A DNA stretch of 64,000 nucleotides from Acidobacteriota bacterium (GCA_013289685.1 JABCZL010000005.1:62001-126000); one strand, 5' to 3'. Positions 55,215 through 64,000 are shown, counted from the stretch's first letter. Numbers and translations are program-made. The notes: a model not told the origin generated them from the sequence alone.

Positions 55215-55511
55215 TTAGGCTGCCCGCTTTATCTTCGCCCACCTCGCACGCTGAGCGGCTGCAATCCTTTTGCGACCTGCCGCCGAGATCGTTCGCTTCG
55301 GCTTCGGCGCCTGACCCCTCGCTTTCTGCTTTGCCCACCGAGCTTTCTGTGCCAGACTAATCTTGCGTCTACCGGCAGCAGACATCGTACGTGACGTGCC
55401 GTTGGAGCTGCTTCCCAGCGCAGAGAGCGCCGCGTCGATACGTTGAACTTCCCCTTGCGCTCGTTCCCGTTCCTTCTTCAACTGCTGGACTACACCGGAC
55501 ATGCGTTTCAT
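55215..55511 (-). CDS. Small basic protein with a repeated Ala/Arg-rich DNA-binding-like motif
   Basis: 98 residues from ATG 55511 (MKRMSGVVQQLKKERERAQGEV); 55502 is an alternative. A short coiled coil (residues 5-35) is followed by two copies of one motif: SAAGRRKISLAQKARWAKQK and SAAGRKRIAAAQRARWAKIK, joined by a Pro/Lys linker. The S-A-A-x-R-x-x-I-x-x-A-Q-x-x-R-W-A-K pattern is frequent in small acidobacterial and planctomycete proteins and resembles NUMOD3/AT-hook-like nucleic-acid-binding elements. DNA binding is inferred from charge. It is divergent from the nuclease gene, across a shared 220-nt promoter region. Confidence 0.7.
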   Translation of the reverse strand: MKRMSGVVQQLKKERERAQGEVQRIDAALSALGSSSNGTSRTMSAAGRRKISLAQKARWAKQKARGQAPKPKRTISAAGRKRIAAAQRARWAKIKRAA

Positions 55512-55734
55512 TGGGACCCCCGGCTGGATGATAGCAGGATGGGGAGAGGCACAACAGGTTGAGTCTGGCTCTAAGGCGGATCTCCGCGAGGCGATACGAT
55601 CAAGTGTGGACGATGAACCATCGGGGCGCACACGTTGCCAGAGATTCGGGAGCTTTTTTCGAAATCCCCCTCCCCTCAAGGCCCGGCTTTTTACGTTTGA
55701 ACTTTCTGTTACTCGCCGTATGATAGGCGTGCCA

Positions 55735-56868
55735 ATGTCCCCCGCAAATTCAAGGAAGGTCTTCCTCGTAGTCGCCGGCGGAAATCCCTCCGCGGAGAGG
55801 CATTTCGAGGATACGATCCAGCGCAAGCGGACCCTGGAAGAAGTCAGGAGATTCCTGCCGACCCAAGAGATTGAAAACCTCGAAAAGATTTATCACGGAT
55901 CAACCTTTATCGCATGGGGAGCGGTTCCGGGGCCAATGAACGAATCGCGGTGGGAAAAGATGACTCCCGGCGACGTGGTACTCATCTACAACAAGGGGCT
56001 CATTCGATTTGCCGGGGAAATTGCCGCCAAAGTTAGAAATAAGGAGCTGTCGCGGTATTTTTGGAAGGAAAACGAAACTGGCGGGACGTGGGAACTTATG
56101 TACTTTATCGTGAACGAGGAAAGGACAGATGTCCCCATAGAGAAGCTGAATCCCTTGTTTGGCTATCAACCCCATTACCGACCGCAAGGGTTCTCCATGA
56201 TCAACGAAGAAGCAGTTTCGGACTTCGCGCAGAATTATGGCGACATACTGGGCGTGCTGAAAACGCTCGAACGCGGAGAGGAACTGGTCCACCTCCCGAT
56301 GCGGAAGGCAGCGATCAGTGCCGGCATTGACGAGCGCATCGAACGTGTACCCACAGAGCATGACGAGATGCAGTGGAGGCTGATACGCCTCGGTCAAATC
56401 GCGAAATGCGATGTCTGGGTGCCTCGGAACGATCAACCCAAGCAGTACGAAGGGCACCAGTTCCGTGATTTCGTGCTACACGAATTCCACGAGACGTTGG
56501 ACGTGCCCCGGAGCATTCAGAACATCGACGTAGTCTGGAAATTCGGACCGTACTCGATAAAGTCGGCGTTCGAGATCGAGCATTCCACTTCGATCTACTC
56601 CGGGATTCTCAGGCTCTCCGACCTCCGAGCGGAGGCGCCAAATTCAAACTATCCTCTGTTCATCGTCGCCTCCGAGGAGAGAAGAAAGAGGGTATTTGAA
56701 GAGTTGAGGCGGCCGACCTTTTCTGGACCGTGCTTGCGCCTGAACGAGGTCATCAGATTCTTGGGCTACGAAAAGGTTCGGGAGATTGACGAGTCAGCCA
56801 AAAGCGCCAAGACCTTTGACGCCAATGTCTTGTTGAGAGCTGGGGAGAACGTTCCGATGCGTTCATGA
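55735..56868 (+). CDS. Predicted EVE-like plus PD-(D/E)XK modification-dependent nuclease
   Basis: 377 residues from ATG 55735 (MSPANSRKVFLVVAGGNPSAERHFEDTIQRK); an ATG at 55720 is also possible. Residues about 30-150 (FIAWGAVPGPMNESRWEKMTPGDVVLIYNKGLIRFAGEIAAKVRN) resemble the EVE/PUA-like fold that reads modified DNA bases. The C-terminal part has a nuclease-like core: IDVVWKFGPYSIKSAFEIEHSTSIYSGILRLSDL, where Asp, Glu-Ile-Glu and nearby Ser fit a PD-(D/E)XK site. That combination is typical of type IV restriction against modified phage DNA. The functional call is inference; the fold match is by eye. Confidence 0.7.
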   Translation: MSPANSRKVFLVVAGGNPSAERHFEDTIQRKRTLEEVRRFLPTQEIENLEKIYHGSTFIAWGAVPGPMNESRWEKMTPGDVVLIYNKGLIRFAGEIAAKVRNKELSRYFWKENETGGTWELMYFIVNEERTDVPIEKLNPLFGYQPHYRPQGFSMINEEAVSDFAQNYGDILGVLKTLERGEELVHLPMRKAAISAGIDERIERVPTEHDEMQWRLIRLGQIAKCDVWVPRNDQPKQYEGHQFRDFVLHEFHETLDVPRSIQNIDVVWKFGPYSIKSAFEIEHSTSIYSGILRLSDLRAEAPNSNYPLFIVASEERRKRVFEELRRPTFSGPCLRLNEVIRFLGYEKVREIDESAKSAKTFDANVLLRAGENVPMRS

Positions 56869-57266
56869 GATGCTGATTCAGTGTCATGTTGGGTATTCTC
56901 AGTCCGCGCAATACTCAATAGAACATGCGACAGACCGTGCCTAGCCCTCTGATCGATGCCCTGGTTTGGCACCAAGGATTCCCGTGATGAAGAGCAAGGG
57001 CTTAATGCCGTTCGGCGCAGGACACTCGGCGCCATGGCGCAATTGCTAGTCCATGCGTCACTTCTGGTTGGCTGACCTCTGCAAGAGTGAAGAGCTGGGT
57101 TTTCCGGTACCCGGCCGTCTTGGGGAGCGCCTCAAATGAAGTCGCCCCCAAGACAGGTCAATCGACCGTCATGCCCCCAAAAACTTGAAAAGAATAACTG
57201 GTGGAGCATCCGGGAGTCACGTCTCGGCTTCTGCCTATTGCTAGTATAGCTGTTCAGGAGATCCTC
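56869..57266. other. Gene-poor stretch
   Basis: About 400 nt with no supported coding sequence between the nuclease gene and the Ntn-hydrolase gene. Confidence 0.5.
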
Positions 57267-58058
57267 GTGACCTCACTTGCAGCATGGCCAGGTATTGATA
57301 GCCGCGGTGCATCGACCATGTACATTGTGAGTGACAGTCGTCTGTCTTGGCCCGGGTCTTCTGGCCATTGGGATTGTGGCGTGAAAGTTTTTGCTTGCAA
57401 AGAATCGGCTGACATCTTCGGCTTCTACGGCGACGTGCTAGTCCCATCAACGGTGTTGCCCCGGCTCGCCGAGGCTCCGGTGCTTTCAGGCAATGACGGC
57501 AGCGACACAAGGCATTCCGCGGTGTACGCATTGGTGAAATCAAGTTCAGACGCTTTACCTGTGAGCCGAAAGTCTGAATTCGGTATCGTTCATGCAAGCA
57601 GGCACGGAAAAGGAATGAAATCCCAATATCGACTCTGGCACCTTCGTTGGTCCTCAATCGCCGGATGGTCAGACGTTGAAGTGACAATCGGACCCGACTC
57701 AGCGCTCTTGATTCATCTCGGCACAGGAAAGCGTGTCACAAGGAACAACATCATCTCGTCTCAAGCGGAACTCGGGGTAGTAAGTCGAGGAGTATTCACC
57801 GGATTCTGTGATGGTCTAACCTCTGGCGAAGACCCCGCCAGCGGGGGTGCACCGCAACTGGTCGGTCTCTATCGGCACGGCGCGGGTCGACATTTTGGAA
57901 TCGTCTACTGCGGAAGAAAGTACTACCGCGGAATAGAGTCTCCTTCGCTCGGTCTCCCAGATTTGCAATGGAAAAACGAGCTTTTTGAAAACTGCGATCC
58001 CCTCACGCGTGCTCGACTTCCAGGAGCTCAAGCGCAACCGCGTTTGAGGAAGGGTTGA
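57267..58058 (+). CDS. Proteasome-beta-like Ntn hydrolase (candidate)
   Basis: 263 residues from GTG 57267, after CAGGAGATCCTC; the open frame further upstream has no ribosome site. After removal of the first Met the protein would start Thr-Ser-Leu-Ala-Ala-Trp, with Asp in IVSDSRLSW and Lys in CGVKVFAC. These match the Thr1-Asp17-Lys33 catalytic set of proteasome beta subunits, and FGFYGDVLVPSTVLPRL fits the next helix. It is unlike HslV and Anbu in detail. Such stand-alone bacterial proteasome-like proteins occur in conflict-gene neighbourhoods. Activity and partner are unknown; the next gene (58552) may be related. Confidence 0.6.
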   Translation: MTSLAAWPGIDSRGASTMYIVSDSRLSWPGSSGHWDCGVKVFACKESADIFGFYGDVLVPSTVLPRLAEAPVLSGNDGSDTRHSAVYALVKSSSDALPVSRKSEFGIVHASRHGKGMKSQYRLWHLRWSSIAGWSDVEVTIGPDSALLIHLGTGKRVTRNNIISSQAELGVVSRGVFTGFCDGLTSGEDPASGGAPQLVGLYRHGAGRHFGIVYCGRKYYRGIESPSLGLPDLQWKNELFENCDPLTRARLPGAQAQPRLRKG

Positions 58059-58551
58059 TAGCGAATCACGATCGGTGCGCATTCTTGGAATGATTCCTTA
58101 ACCCGCAACCAAGGGATCAACCGTAGAAAGGAAAGAAGTTGATGTTGTCTGGGTGCAAGAGTAGTTGGGTGCAAATCACAGCACTTCGAGGTGCTCGGTG
58201 TGCCAATCGAGATTTTCATTCCGTCATGACCTGGACGGCTTCAACGACTTCATGCGGACTGCAAAAGGACGCTAGCCCAATCCGACGACGAACTTTGCAA
58301 TTAAACTCGCCGTCGTCAGGATAACTGCTGCCGGCATTCTCATGACCGAGAGCCTTCAGAATCTCATACGTGGTGAAGTTGCAGGTGAGATCAGGCTCCC
58401 CTTTGCGCGGGACGTCGATGTCGGATTGATTGCCGCCGGCCCTGGACCTCGTTCTGCGTCATTCCTCCCGGACTAGCCGAGAATCTTCGTAAGCCGTTTA
58501 CCATCCAATATGAGGCGAGAGTCAAGTAGACTCCACTGGTTGGAGTAGCGA
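58059..58551. other. Gene-poor stretch
   Basis: About 490 nt between the Ntn-hydrolase gene and the broken gene at 58552. Short ORFs here have no ribosome site or domain. Confidence 0.5.
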
Positions 58552-59488
58552 ATGTTGCCACCGTCATGTTCGACTCAGCGCGATTTTATTGACACGCTCG
58601 GAGACCATCTTCGGTCATTGCATAAACCATTTGCTGGTGCTCATTTTCGGATCGCGTTCATACGCGACAATGGCCTGAGGTTCTTAACCGGCTGCGTTAA
58701 CTTTCAGGATCAGCACAGCCCCGCCCTGGGGAGAAGTGGACTATGGCCCAATTGTGCTTGTTGAGGAATGGACTGGCGATCAGTGGGAAGCACACGGGCG
58801 CTTTTCACGGCTGATTTCTGGTCAGGAAAAGATCGGTGGACACGAGATCAAGCATGTCTTCCCGCAAAGCACCGCATCCAGAAACTTCTACTCTGGGGTC
58901 GGCGGTTGTCCAACGTGGAGTGTCACAAGCCACATCGTAAAAGATTCCGAATGGAAGGAATTTTATTCCCCTCAAGTTCCACTCCTCGGATACGACCTCA
59001 AACCCTACCTAACTCCTGCCCATGCCGTTAACGAATGGGTTTTCGGCATTGACTACTCCATGCAACCTGGTGCGAGTTTCCAAAATCAGTGGTCCCTAGT
59101 GACGGTGGTGCCCGACTTGCGTGTGAGAGTGATCTCCGCGGAATGGTTGCCGGGAACCCTTCATCTAGAGCTCGCCTTGCGCGTGCCCGCTGATCAGGTT
59201 CAGCTTCAGATTATTCACGCTGGCGCCGTTAAGAGCCATCGACTGCTTGAAGTTAAAGCTGGGGAGCAGCGGATCGAAATTCCGGATGATGCTCAAAAGC
59301 CCACGATATTTGTTGTCGATCAAACCGGTGGACGACTGGCTGACTTGATGACTGTAGCTTACGAGCTTCGGAGTGTATTTAAGGAAAACGCCAGGAACAA
59401 CGAGTTACTGTCGGTCAGACGGAGGTGTAGGGTTGGACCGATCTGTCCCGTGCTTATGTGTCAGCCGCGGGTGGCTGCTTCATCGTAG
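58552..59488 (+). pseudogene. Unknown protein split by a frameshift
   Basis: An N-terminal part (RDFIDTLGDHLRSLHKPFAGAHFRIAFIRDNGLRFLTGCVNFQ) and a C-terminal part (VDYGPIVLVEEWTGDQWEAHGRFS ... FVVDQTGGRLADLMTVAYELRSVF) lie in different frames that meet at about 58710-58736, in the run AGCCCCGCCCTGGGGAG. Joined, they make about 310 residues. The family is not recognised; the middle has HIVKDSEWKEFYSPQVPLLGYDLKPYLTPAHAVNEWV. The break is next to short G/C runs, so a sequencing error is quite possible. It may be a partner of the upstream Ntn hydrolase. Confidence 0.6.
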
Positions 59489-59921
59489 GCGTAGAAGCCG
59501 AATTCTTCGCTCTCCAGTAAGAAACGGCTAAAAAGCACTTCCGTTAAAATTCGCCTCTAGAATGATTCTAAGCGGAGCAAGACCGCTGCTCGGATCCCTA
59601 GTTCAGCACCAAGAAATCACATAATGAAGAGAGGGGGCTTTTCGGAGTTTGGGCGCAAAAAGAGTTGGGAGATCACGCAAGATTCAAGGGCCGTGCGGGT
59701 AGCTGAAGCACCGAGCCGGAACGTGACCGCAGGAGATTGTGAGGGATATGTTGAAGTATAGCTGGGAACCTACGACCAGAAGTACTCCTCGGGAAAGCCC
59801 GTTTCAGAGCTCCGTCACGGGTATGTCCCCCAATGCGGTGGCTCACAGGCATACACTGGGTTGTAAGTTCGACCGCTCGCCGTCACACTACCGCTACAGG
59901 TGGAGCGCGTCAGGGCAACAC
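59489..59921. other. Gene-poor stretch
   Basis: About 430 nt. A 103-codon plus-strand ORF (59739-60050) overlaps the PilZ gene and has no ribosome site; not supported. Confidence 0.5.
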
Positions 59922-60233
59922 CTAGTGCTCCATCTGTTCTGTTATGTATTCAAGAATCGACTGCTGACTCTGCGCGCCCATGTAGGTGAACTGGATTCCA
60001 TGGCGTTTCTCGTCTCCCCAGACCACAGTCCCGACTGCGTCAACGGCTAGACCAGAAGAGGGTAACCGGAATGATAATTGGACGGCTTCTTTCGGGTGTA
60101 AGCCGCTCGCTTCTACCTGCATCCCTCCTTCACCAAGATTCCAACTCACTCCACGCATTGTTCGTGAGTCGATTATGCAAGTGACCTGCGCCTTCATCGG
60201 AACACGGCTGCATTTGCGTCGATTCTCCAACAT
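59922..60233 (-). CDS. Single-domain PilZ protein
   Basis: 103 residues, one PilZ domain. The c-di-GMP motif R-x-x-x-R is RKCSR near the start (MLENRRKCSRVPMKAQVTC) and the second motif, usually D/N-x-S-x-x-G, is NLGEGGM with Gly for Ser. The end is VVWGDEKRHGIQFTYM. It could bind c-di-GMP and act on another protein, but the Gly change may weaken binding. Confidence 0.8.
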   Translation of the reverse strand: MLENRRKCSRVPMKAQVTCIIDSRTMRGVSWNLGEGGMQVEASGLHPKEAVQLSFRLPSSGLAVDAVGTVVWGDEKRHGIQFTYMGAQSQQSILEYITEQMEH

Positions 60234-60327
60234 CTCGGCACCCCCGCACTTTCAATCTGCCCGGCAGATCCTCGACCCCTGAGAGGGGTGACGTTCACTC
60301 GTACGCTTCCAGTCCAGCGCTTTCGGC

Positions 60328-60558
60328 TCACGGCACATCAGAATTAACAGAAATGCCCCAAGTCTTTAGCAGCCACTCGGGGATATAACACTTGTTCCGA
60401 TTGTCCTGGCACCAGCGGCGCAGTTCGTGAGATTCCGCGTAGGTCGGCGCAGTGAGTCCCAACTCACTGACGCGCGTCTCGAACGCAGATGGCGTAGCGG
60501 GTGGAACGACGGCAGGCCGTCCGCTCGACCAACCCAAGTTTCCATGTCTGCCACTCAT
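60328..60558 (-). CDS. Small hypothetical protein
   Basis: 76 residues, ATG 60558 after GCTGAGGACTACAA, a good ribosome site. It has a Pro-rich N-terminus and a helical C-terminal half (SHELRRWCQDNRNKCYIPEWLLKTWG). No recognised family. Confidence 0.55.
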   Translation of the reverse strand: MSGRHGNLGWSSGRPAVVPPATPSAFETRVSELGLTAPTYAESHELRRWCQDNRNKCYIPEWLLKTWGISVNSDVP

Positions 60559-60609
60559 TTGTAGTCCTCAGCTTTCACACAGGCGTTTGCGCGCCCGCCC
60601 TGGACCGAT

Positions 60610-60966
60610 GTGTTTGAGCTTGCTTATCGAACGGATTCACGGATTCTCAACGAGGGGACGCAGCTTGTCACTGGCACGTTCGTTGACGGGCTCAGCACGT
60701 TGGTGGCGTTAGCGCAGAGCCGGCGCCTAGGTCCGGCTTCGCCTACAGCGCAAACATCAGGCGCAGCGCTCAATGAATCGGCGAAAACCAAATGCACGGA
60801 CAATGGCACCTACGTGAATAGCAAAGGGCAGACGGTTCCGCGTCCGGAGAACTGCTCAGCGCCACCCAAGGGCGCTACCGCACAATGCCGAGATGGTACC
60901 CACAGCTTCGGCACAAGCCGACGCGGCGCGTGTTCCCACCATGGCGGAGTGGCCAAGGGGTTATGA
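60610..60966 (+). CDS. DUF3761-domain protein
   Basis: 118 residues from GTG 60610. The C-terminal 55 residues fit DUF3761: CTDNGTYVNSKGQTVPRPENC, then CRDGTHSFGTSRRGACSHHGGVAKGL, with four conserved Cys and the S-H-H-G-G end. The N-terminal part is not signal-like and may be wrong; the true start could have been lost or frameshifted. Function unknown, often extracellular. Confidence 0.65.
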   Translation: MFELAYRTDSRILNEGTQLVTGTFVDGLSTLVALAQSRRLGPASPTAQTSGAALNESAKTKCTDNGTYVNSKGQTVPRPENCSAPPKGATAQCRDGTHSFGTSRRGACSHHGGVAKGL

Positions 60967-61291
60967 CGCGCCAAGTGTACGGACTGCTCTGAGCGGGGTC
61001 AAACGAATGGGGGGGTGAGAACAGGACGGGAGGGAATATGCACCCCCGACTCCTCACACTTTTCTGTTGACATCCACAGGTTGACGGGCCTACTGTGTGG
61101 GCAAAATCAGCGAGCAGGATAGCAACGTATTCTCAGTTCTGTTAGAGATGCTGGTTCGCTGCTTCCCCTGAAGTATGGACGGATTGCGCCCATGTCGTTG
61201 GGGCGGATTAGTGCGGAAATAGGGTCTCGCACGGGCAACTCGGCGCTAGCCGGAGGGCTAATCTGTTCATTTCGTCAGGAGGGACTTGCCC
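60967..61291. other. Intergenic stretch before the YD-repeat gene
   Basis: About 325 nt, no gene supported. It must contain the promoter for the large gene that starts at 61292. Confidence 0.5.
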
Positions 61292-64000
61292 ATGTTTCGT
61301 GCCACTGTGGAAGTACTCCCGTCTTTATCTTTTCCTTCATTGTGTCCAGCAGCGGCAACCGCAGGACTGACAGCCATCGGAGCGCCCAGTGTTCGAAACC
61401 TCCAGCACCCACGCAAAATCGATATTCGCCGGCGATGCAGCGAAGGAGTCCAGCGAACTCTCCTGTTGTGCGTCTTTGCGGCGCTTCTTTCCTTCGCGAG
61501 ACTAGCACAGGGGCAGGTTGTGCCGGGCCTTCCCAACTTTGTACCGGAGGATTGTCACGAAGCTGACTGCGTGGACCTGATGAATAACAACGTTACGTTG
61601 CATGTCCCGGTGATGTCAAAATCTGGAGCGTTCCCTTTCAACTTCTCCCTGACTGGTGCGGACTCATACATCACACCAACGGGACCGGGCGTGTTATTCG
61701 TACCTTTAAGAGGGTTGGCTAACGGTAGTTTAGGGTTAGTTGGCCTCGAAGCCTTTATTGGTTGGACCACTCTTACGCACGGGACTTGTTCCACTGGTAA
61801 CGGAGCAGCGATAACCTATTCAGGCTGGTATGTTCGTCTTGCGGATGGAACTCAGCACCCCCTACCTGCAACAGATTATGTGATATCCAGCGCAACATGC
61901 CCAACATCACTCACGGACATGACGACGGACGGTAGTGGCTTTACTGTAACCATAGCGGGCAATGCCAGCCTACCGACGCTGACTTCACTCTACAACGCCT
62001 CCGGCATGAAGATAAGCACTTCGGCGCTCACGGACTCCAACGGCAACTCCATCGCTTTCAGCTCTAGCTCGTCAGCCTATACGGATACGCTCGGCGTGCC
62101 TGTCCTCACCTCATCCTTAACAACGTCACCTGTGAGTTACACATGGCAAGACGGCTCTTCTACTCCGCCTGCGGTCGATGTGACCAACACCGGCTACACC
62201 TTACGTTCGGCTTTCGGGTGCTCGACCTTCACTGATTACGATCTGAGCGGGCAGACTGTCCCGACCAGCATCAGTTTTCCGGACGGCACAACGTTGGGGC
62301 TGACATGGGAACCAACTCCGGGATATTCCAGTGACAGTACCGGCCGTGTTGCCACGATCACACTGCGAGAAGGGGGTTTGATAACATACAATTACAACCC
62401 TTCCTCCAGTGCAAACGGCGGACTCGATTGCACATACCTTACACCGACAGAGATGACGAGGGTGACCGCCGATGGTACCACGACGTACAATTTGAGCCAC
62501 CCGGTCATTGGCGGCTCGATCTACGAGGCAGTAAACAAGGTGGTGGACAACGGCGGCAACAATACGATCTATACGTTCACCGGGTTTAGTGCGACCGGCA
62601 ATCAACCACTGCCAGTCGCTCAAGTCGTGACACAGATTCAAAGGGAGCAGGGAACCACTCTGCTGACGACCGACACTTATAGCTACAACACGGCTTTTAA
62701 TAGCAACCCAAACTTCTCAATAATTACGAACACAATTAACAGTTATCCTATCAACGAGATTGTTCTTTATCACCAAATCAACGGCATGACGACGTTCTCG
62801 GCTACTGACACGACGTTCGACAAGTACGGCAACGTGACGTACTCGGCGCAGTATGATTTCGGTGGCACAAGCCCGGCGCGCTCAACAACAATTACCTATG
62901 GCAGCTGCACGGCCAATTGCACTACAAGCAGTCCGACCATTTCCAACACGGCAATGGCGGCGCACAACATCTACAACAAACCAGGCGAAGTCGTGACGCA
63001 ACAGAATGGCACCACCGTGGCACAGGTCAATTACACGTACGATGCCAAGGGTAACCTGGACTCGCGGCAAGTGTGGACAGGTTCCTCCTTCATCGGCCAG
63101 ACTTCCCAAAATACTTACAACACTAATGGCACAATCGCCACTAGCTACGATCTGGCAAATAACGAGACTGAGTACAGCTACAACGGCACTTATAGTGATG
63201 GGTGTGGAAGTTCCCTCAACCCAGTGTTTCCCACCAAGGTTACGAACGTCGGCACTGGCCTGTATACGCAGGCAAGTTACGACTGCACTGGCGGCGTTAA
63301 GCTGACAGACGTGGATGCCAACGGCAACACGACTGCTTACTGCTACAACACTGGTACGAATTGCAGCGGAGGCACCCCTGACCCGTACTGGCGAGTTCTG
63401 CAGATTACAGATCCCTATCTCGCTACCGTACTTAAGACCTATCCAAGTGGTTCGTCTCCAGACACGATGAATAGTTCGTTTATTTTCAACTCCGGCAATT
63501 CTATAAATAGCTCAACGATCACAACAGATGGCTATAGAAGGGCAATCAATTCTCAGACTGCGCAGTCACCAACCGGCTCGAACTATGACACCGTAAGCAA
63601 TATCTACGGGTGGTCCGGTAACTACCGTCAGATAACGTCCTCTCAGCCCTGCTCGGCTGCATCGGGTGGAACATGTACGCAGGTTCACACGTTGGACTAC
63701 GACCCGTTGGGACGGCCGTACACTTCCTCCACTACCAGCAACGAAACATTGACGCATACATATACCCAAAACGATGATCTCGCCGTGCTGACTCCTGCTC
63801 CCGCCGGCGAGAACAGCAAGCAGGTGCAGACCGAGTACGACGGGCTCGGCCGCGTGACGAAAGTCTGTCACATCGGGAGCACGGCCAGCACGGGGAGCGG
63901 CACGGCGTGCAGCCAGAAGACCGGGAGCGCGAACGGCACGACAGATACTTACACGTATGGGCAGGGGACAGGTTACTCGACTGTCAGCGTGCAGCGGGGG
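61292..64000 (+). CDS. Secreted YD-repeat/RHS-like protein, C-terminus beyond the window
   Basis: An open frame of more than 900 codons from ATG 61292 (after TCAGGAGGGA) to the right edge with no stop. Early residues are Pro/Arg-rich; a hydrophobic signal lies at about residues 60-85 (TLLLCVFAALLSFARLAQGQ), so secretion may use an internal start. The rest is rich in Asn, Thr, Tyr and Gly with RHS/YD signatures: NYTYDAKGNLDSRQVW, TTFDKYGNVTY, LDYDPLGRPYTSS and QTEYDGLGRVTKVCH. RHS proteins build shells that deliver toxins or act at the surface; the C-terminal toxin domain, if any, is not in the window. Confidence 0.85.
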   Translation, partial: MFRATVEVLPSLSFPSLCPAAATAGLTAIGAPSVRNLQHPRKIDIRRRCSEGVQRTLLLCVFAALLSFARLAQGQVVPGLPNFVPEDCHEADCVDLMNNNVTLHVPVMSKSGAFPFNFSLTGADSYITPTGPGVLFVPLRGLANGSLGLVGLEAFIGWTTLTHGTCSTGNGAAITYSGWYVRLADGTQHPLPATDYVISSATCPTSLTDMTTDGSGFTVTIAGNASLPTLTSLYNASGMKISTSALTDSNGNSIAFSSSSSAYTDTLGVPVLTSSLTTSPVSYTWQDGSSTPPAVDVTNTGYTLRSAFGCSTFTDYDLSGQTVPTSISFPDGTTLGLTWEPTPGYSSDSTGRVATITLREGGLITYNYNPSSSANGGLDCTYLTPTEMTRVTADGTTTYNLSHPVIGGSIYEAVNKVVDNGGNNTIYTFTGFSATGNQPLPVAQVVTQIQREQGTTLLTTDTYSYNTAFNSNPNFSIITNTINSYPINEIVLYHQINGMTTFSATDTTFDKYGNVTYSAQYDFGGTSPARSTTITYGSCTANCTTSSPTISNTAMAAHNIYNKPGEVVTQQNGTTVAQVNYTYDAKGNLDSRQVWTGSSFIGQTSQNTYNTNGTIATSYDLANNETEYSYNGTYSDGCGSSLNPVFPTKVTNVGTGLYTQASYDCTGGVKLTDVDANGNTTAYCYNTGTNCSGGTPDPYWRVLQITDPYLATVLKTYPSGSSPDTMNSSFIFNSGNSINSSTITTDGYRRAINSQTAQSPTGSNYDTVSNIYGWSGNYRQITSSQPCSAASGGTCTQVHTLDYDPLGRPYTSSTTSNETLTHTYTQNDDLAVLTPAPAGENSKQVQTEYDGLGRVTKVCHIGSTASTGSGTACSQKTGSANGTTDTYTYGQGTGYSTVSVQRG

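Noticed and set aside
59739-60050. 103-codon plus-strand ORF
   Set aside because: It overlaps the PilZ gene on the other strand and lacks a ribosome site and domain.

Overview
The window is about 64 kb of GC-rich bacterial chromosome, most likely from an acidobacterium (Acidobacteriota, Koribacter/Terriglobia-like). That placement is an inference, from the mix of secreted BNR-repeat proteins, DUF4388 and PilZ regulators, four-helix-bundle inserts, GC-rich dispersed repeats and YD-repeat proteins; no rRNA is present to settle it. Two probable frameshifts in otherwise sound genes (prfA, and the pair around 58.7 kb) suggest either assembly error in a metagenome-type sequence or true decay.

From 1 to about 41.7 kb the window is core-like. 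It holds moaC (cut by the left edge), a REC-DUF4388 regulator and mog; an amidohydrolase lying between two near-identical 49-bp repeats; membrane and lipid genes (VTT/DedA, DUF6580, YdjM-like hydrolase, diacylglycerol kinase-like); DinB-like proteins; ligA, purL and purF; a DUF1385-prfA-prmC neighbourhood interrupted by a four-helix-bundle gene inside inverted repeats; an ATP-dependent DNA ligase; a CDF transporter; a chemosensory operon (cheA-cheW-mcp-cheB) facing a 934-residue HD-GYP/GAF/GGDEF/PilZ protein; ilvB-ilvH behind a newly recognised branched-chain attenuation leader; and a probable cell-wall-recycling pair (MurU-like nucleotidyltransferase and an AmgK-like kinase fused to a RapZ C-terminal domain). 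A 1057-residue secreted BNR/sortilin-like protein closes this part.

From tRNA-Met(CAT) at 41.72-41.79 kb to the right edge the sequence looks like an accessory island with visibly lower GC, gene-poor gaps and conflict-type genes. It opens with a tyrosine integrase whose first catalytic Arg is replaced by Gly. It then carries a secreted protein, a papain-like cysteine peptidase and an unknown protein; a broken DUF4231/SLATT gene; a RiPP locus; a TIR protein with an nSTAND-WD40 NTPase; a predicted EVE plus PD-(D/E)XK modification-dependent nuclease; a proteasome-beta-like Ntn hydrolase; a PilZ protein; and a secreted YD/RHS-type protein running off the right edge.

The most striking system is at 47.5-49.2 kb. 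A 96-residue precursor with a Sec-like leader ends in ten back-to-back Trp-X-Asn triads plus a terminal Phe, and is followed after 6 nt by a GrrM/OscB-like radical SAM/SPASM cyclophane maturase, behind a good sigma70-type promoter. Trp-X-Asn is the substrate form expected for three-residue cyclophanes (triceptides), so this looks like an unusually dense cyclophane peptide. Other points worth following are the ilv leader peptide, the TIR/nSTAND pair, the AmgK-RapZ fusion, and the four-helix gene in inverted repeats.
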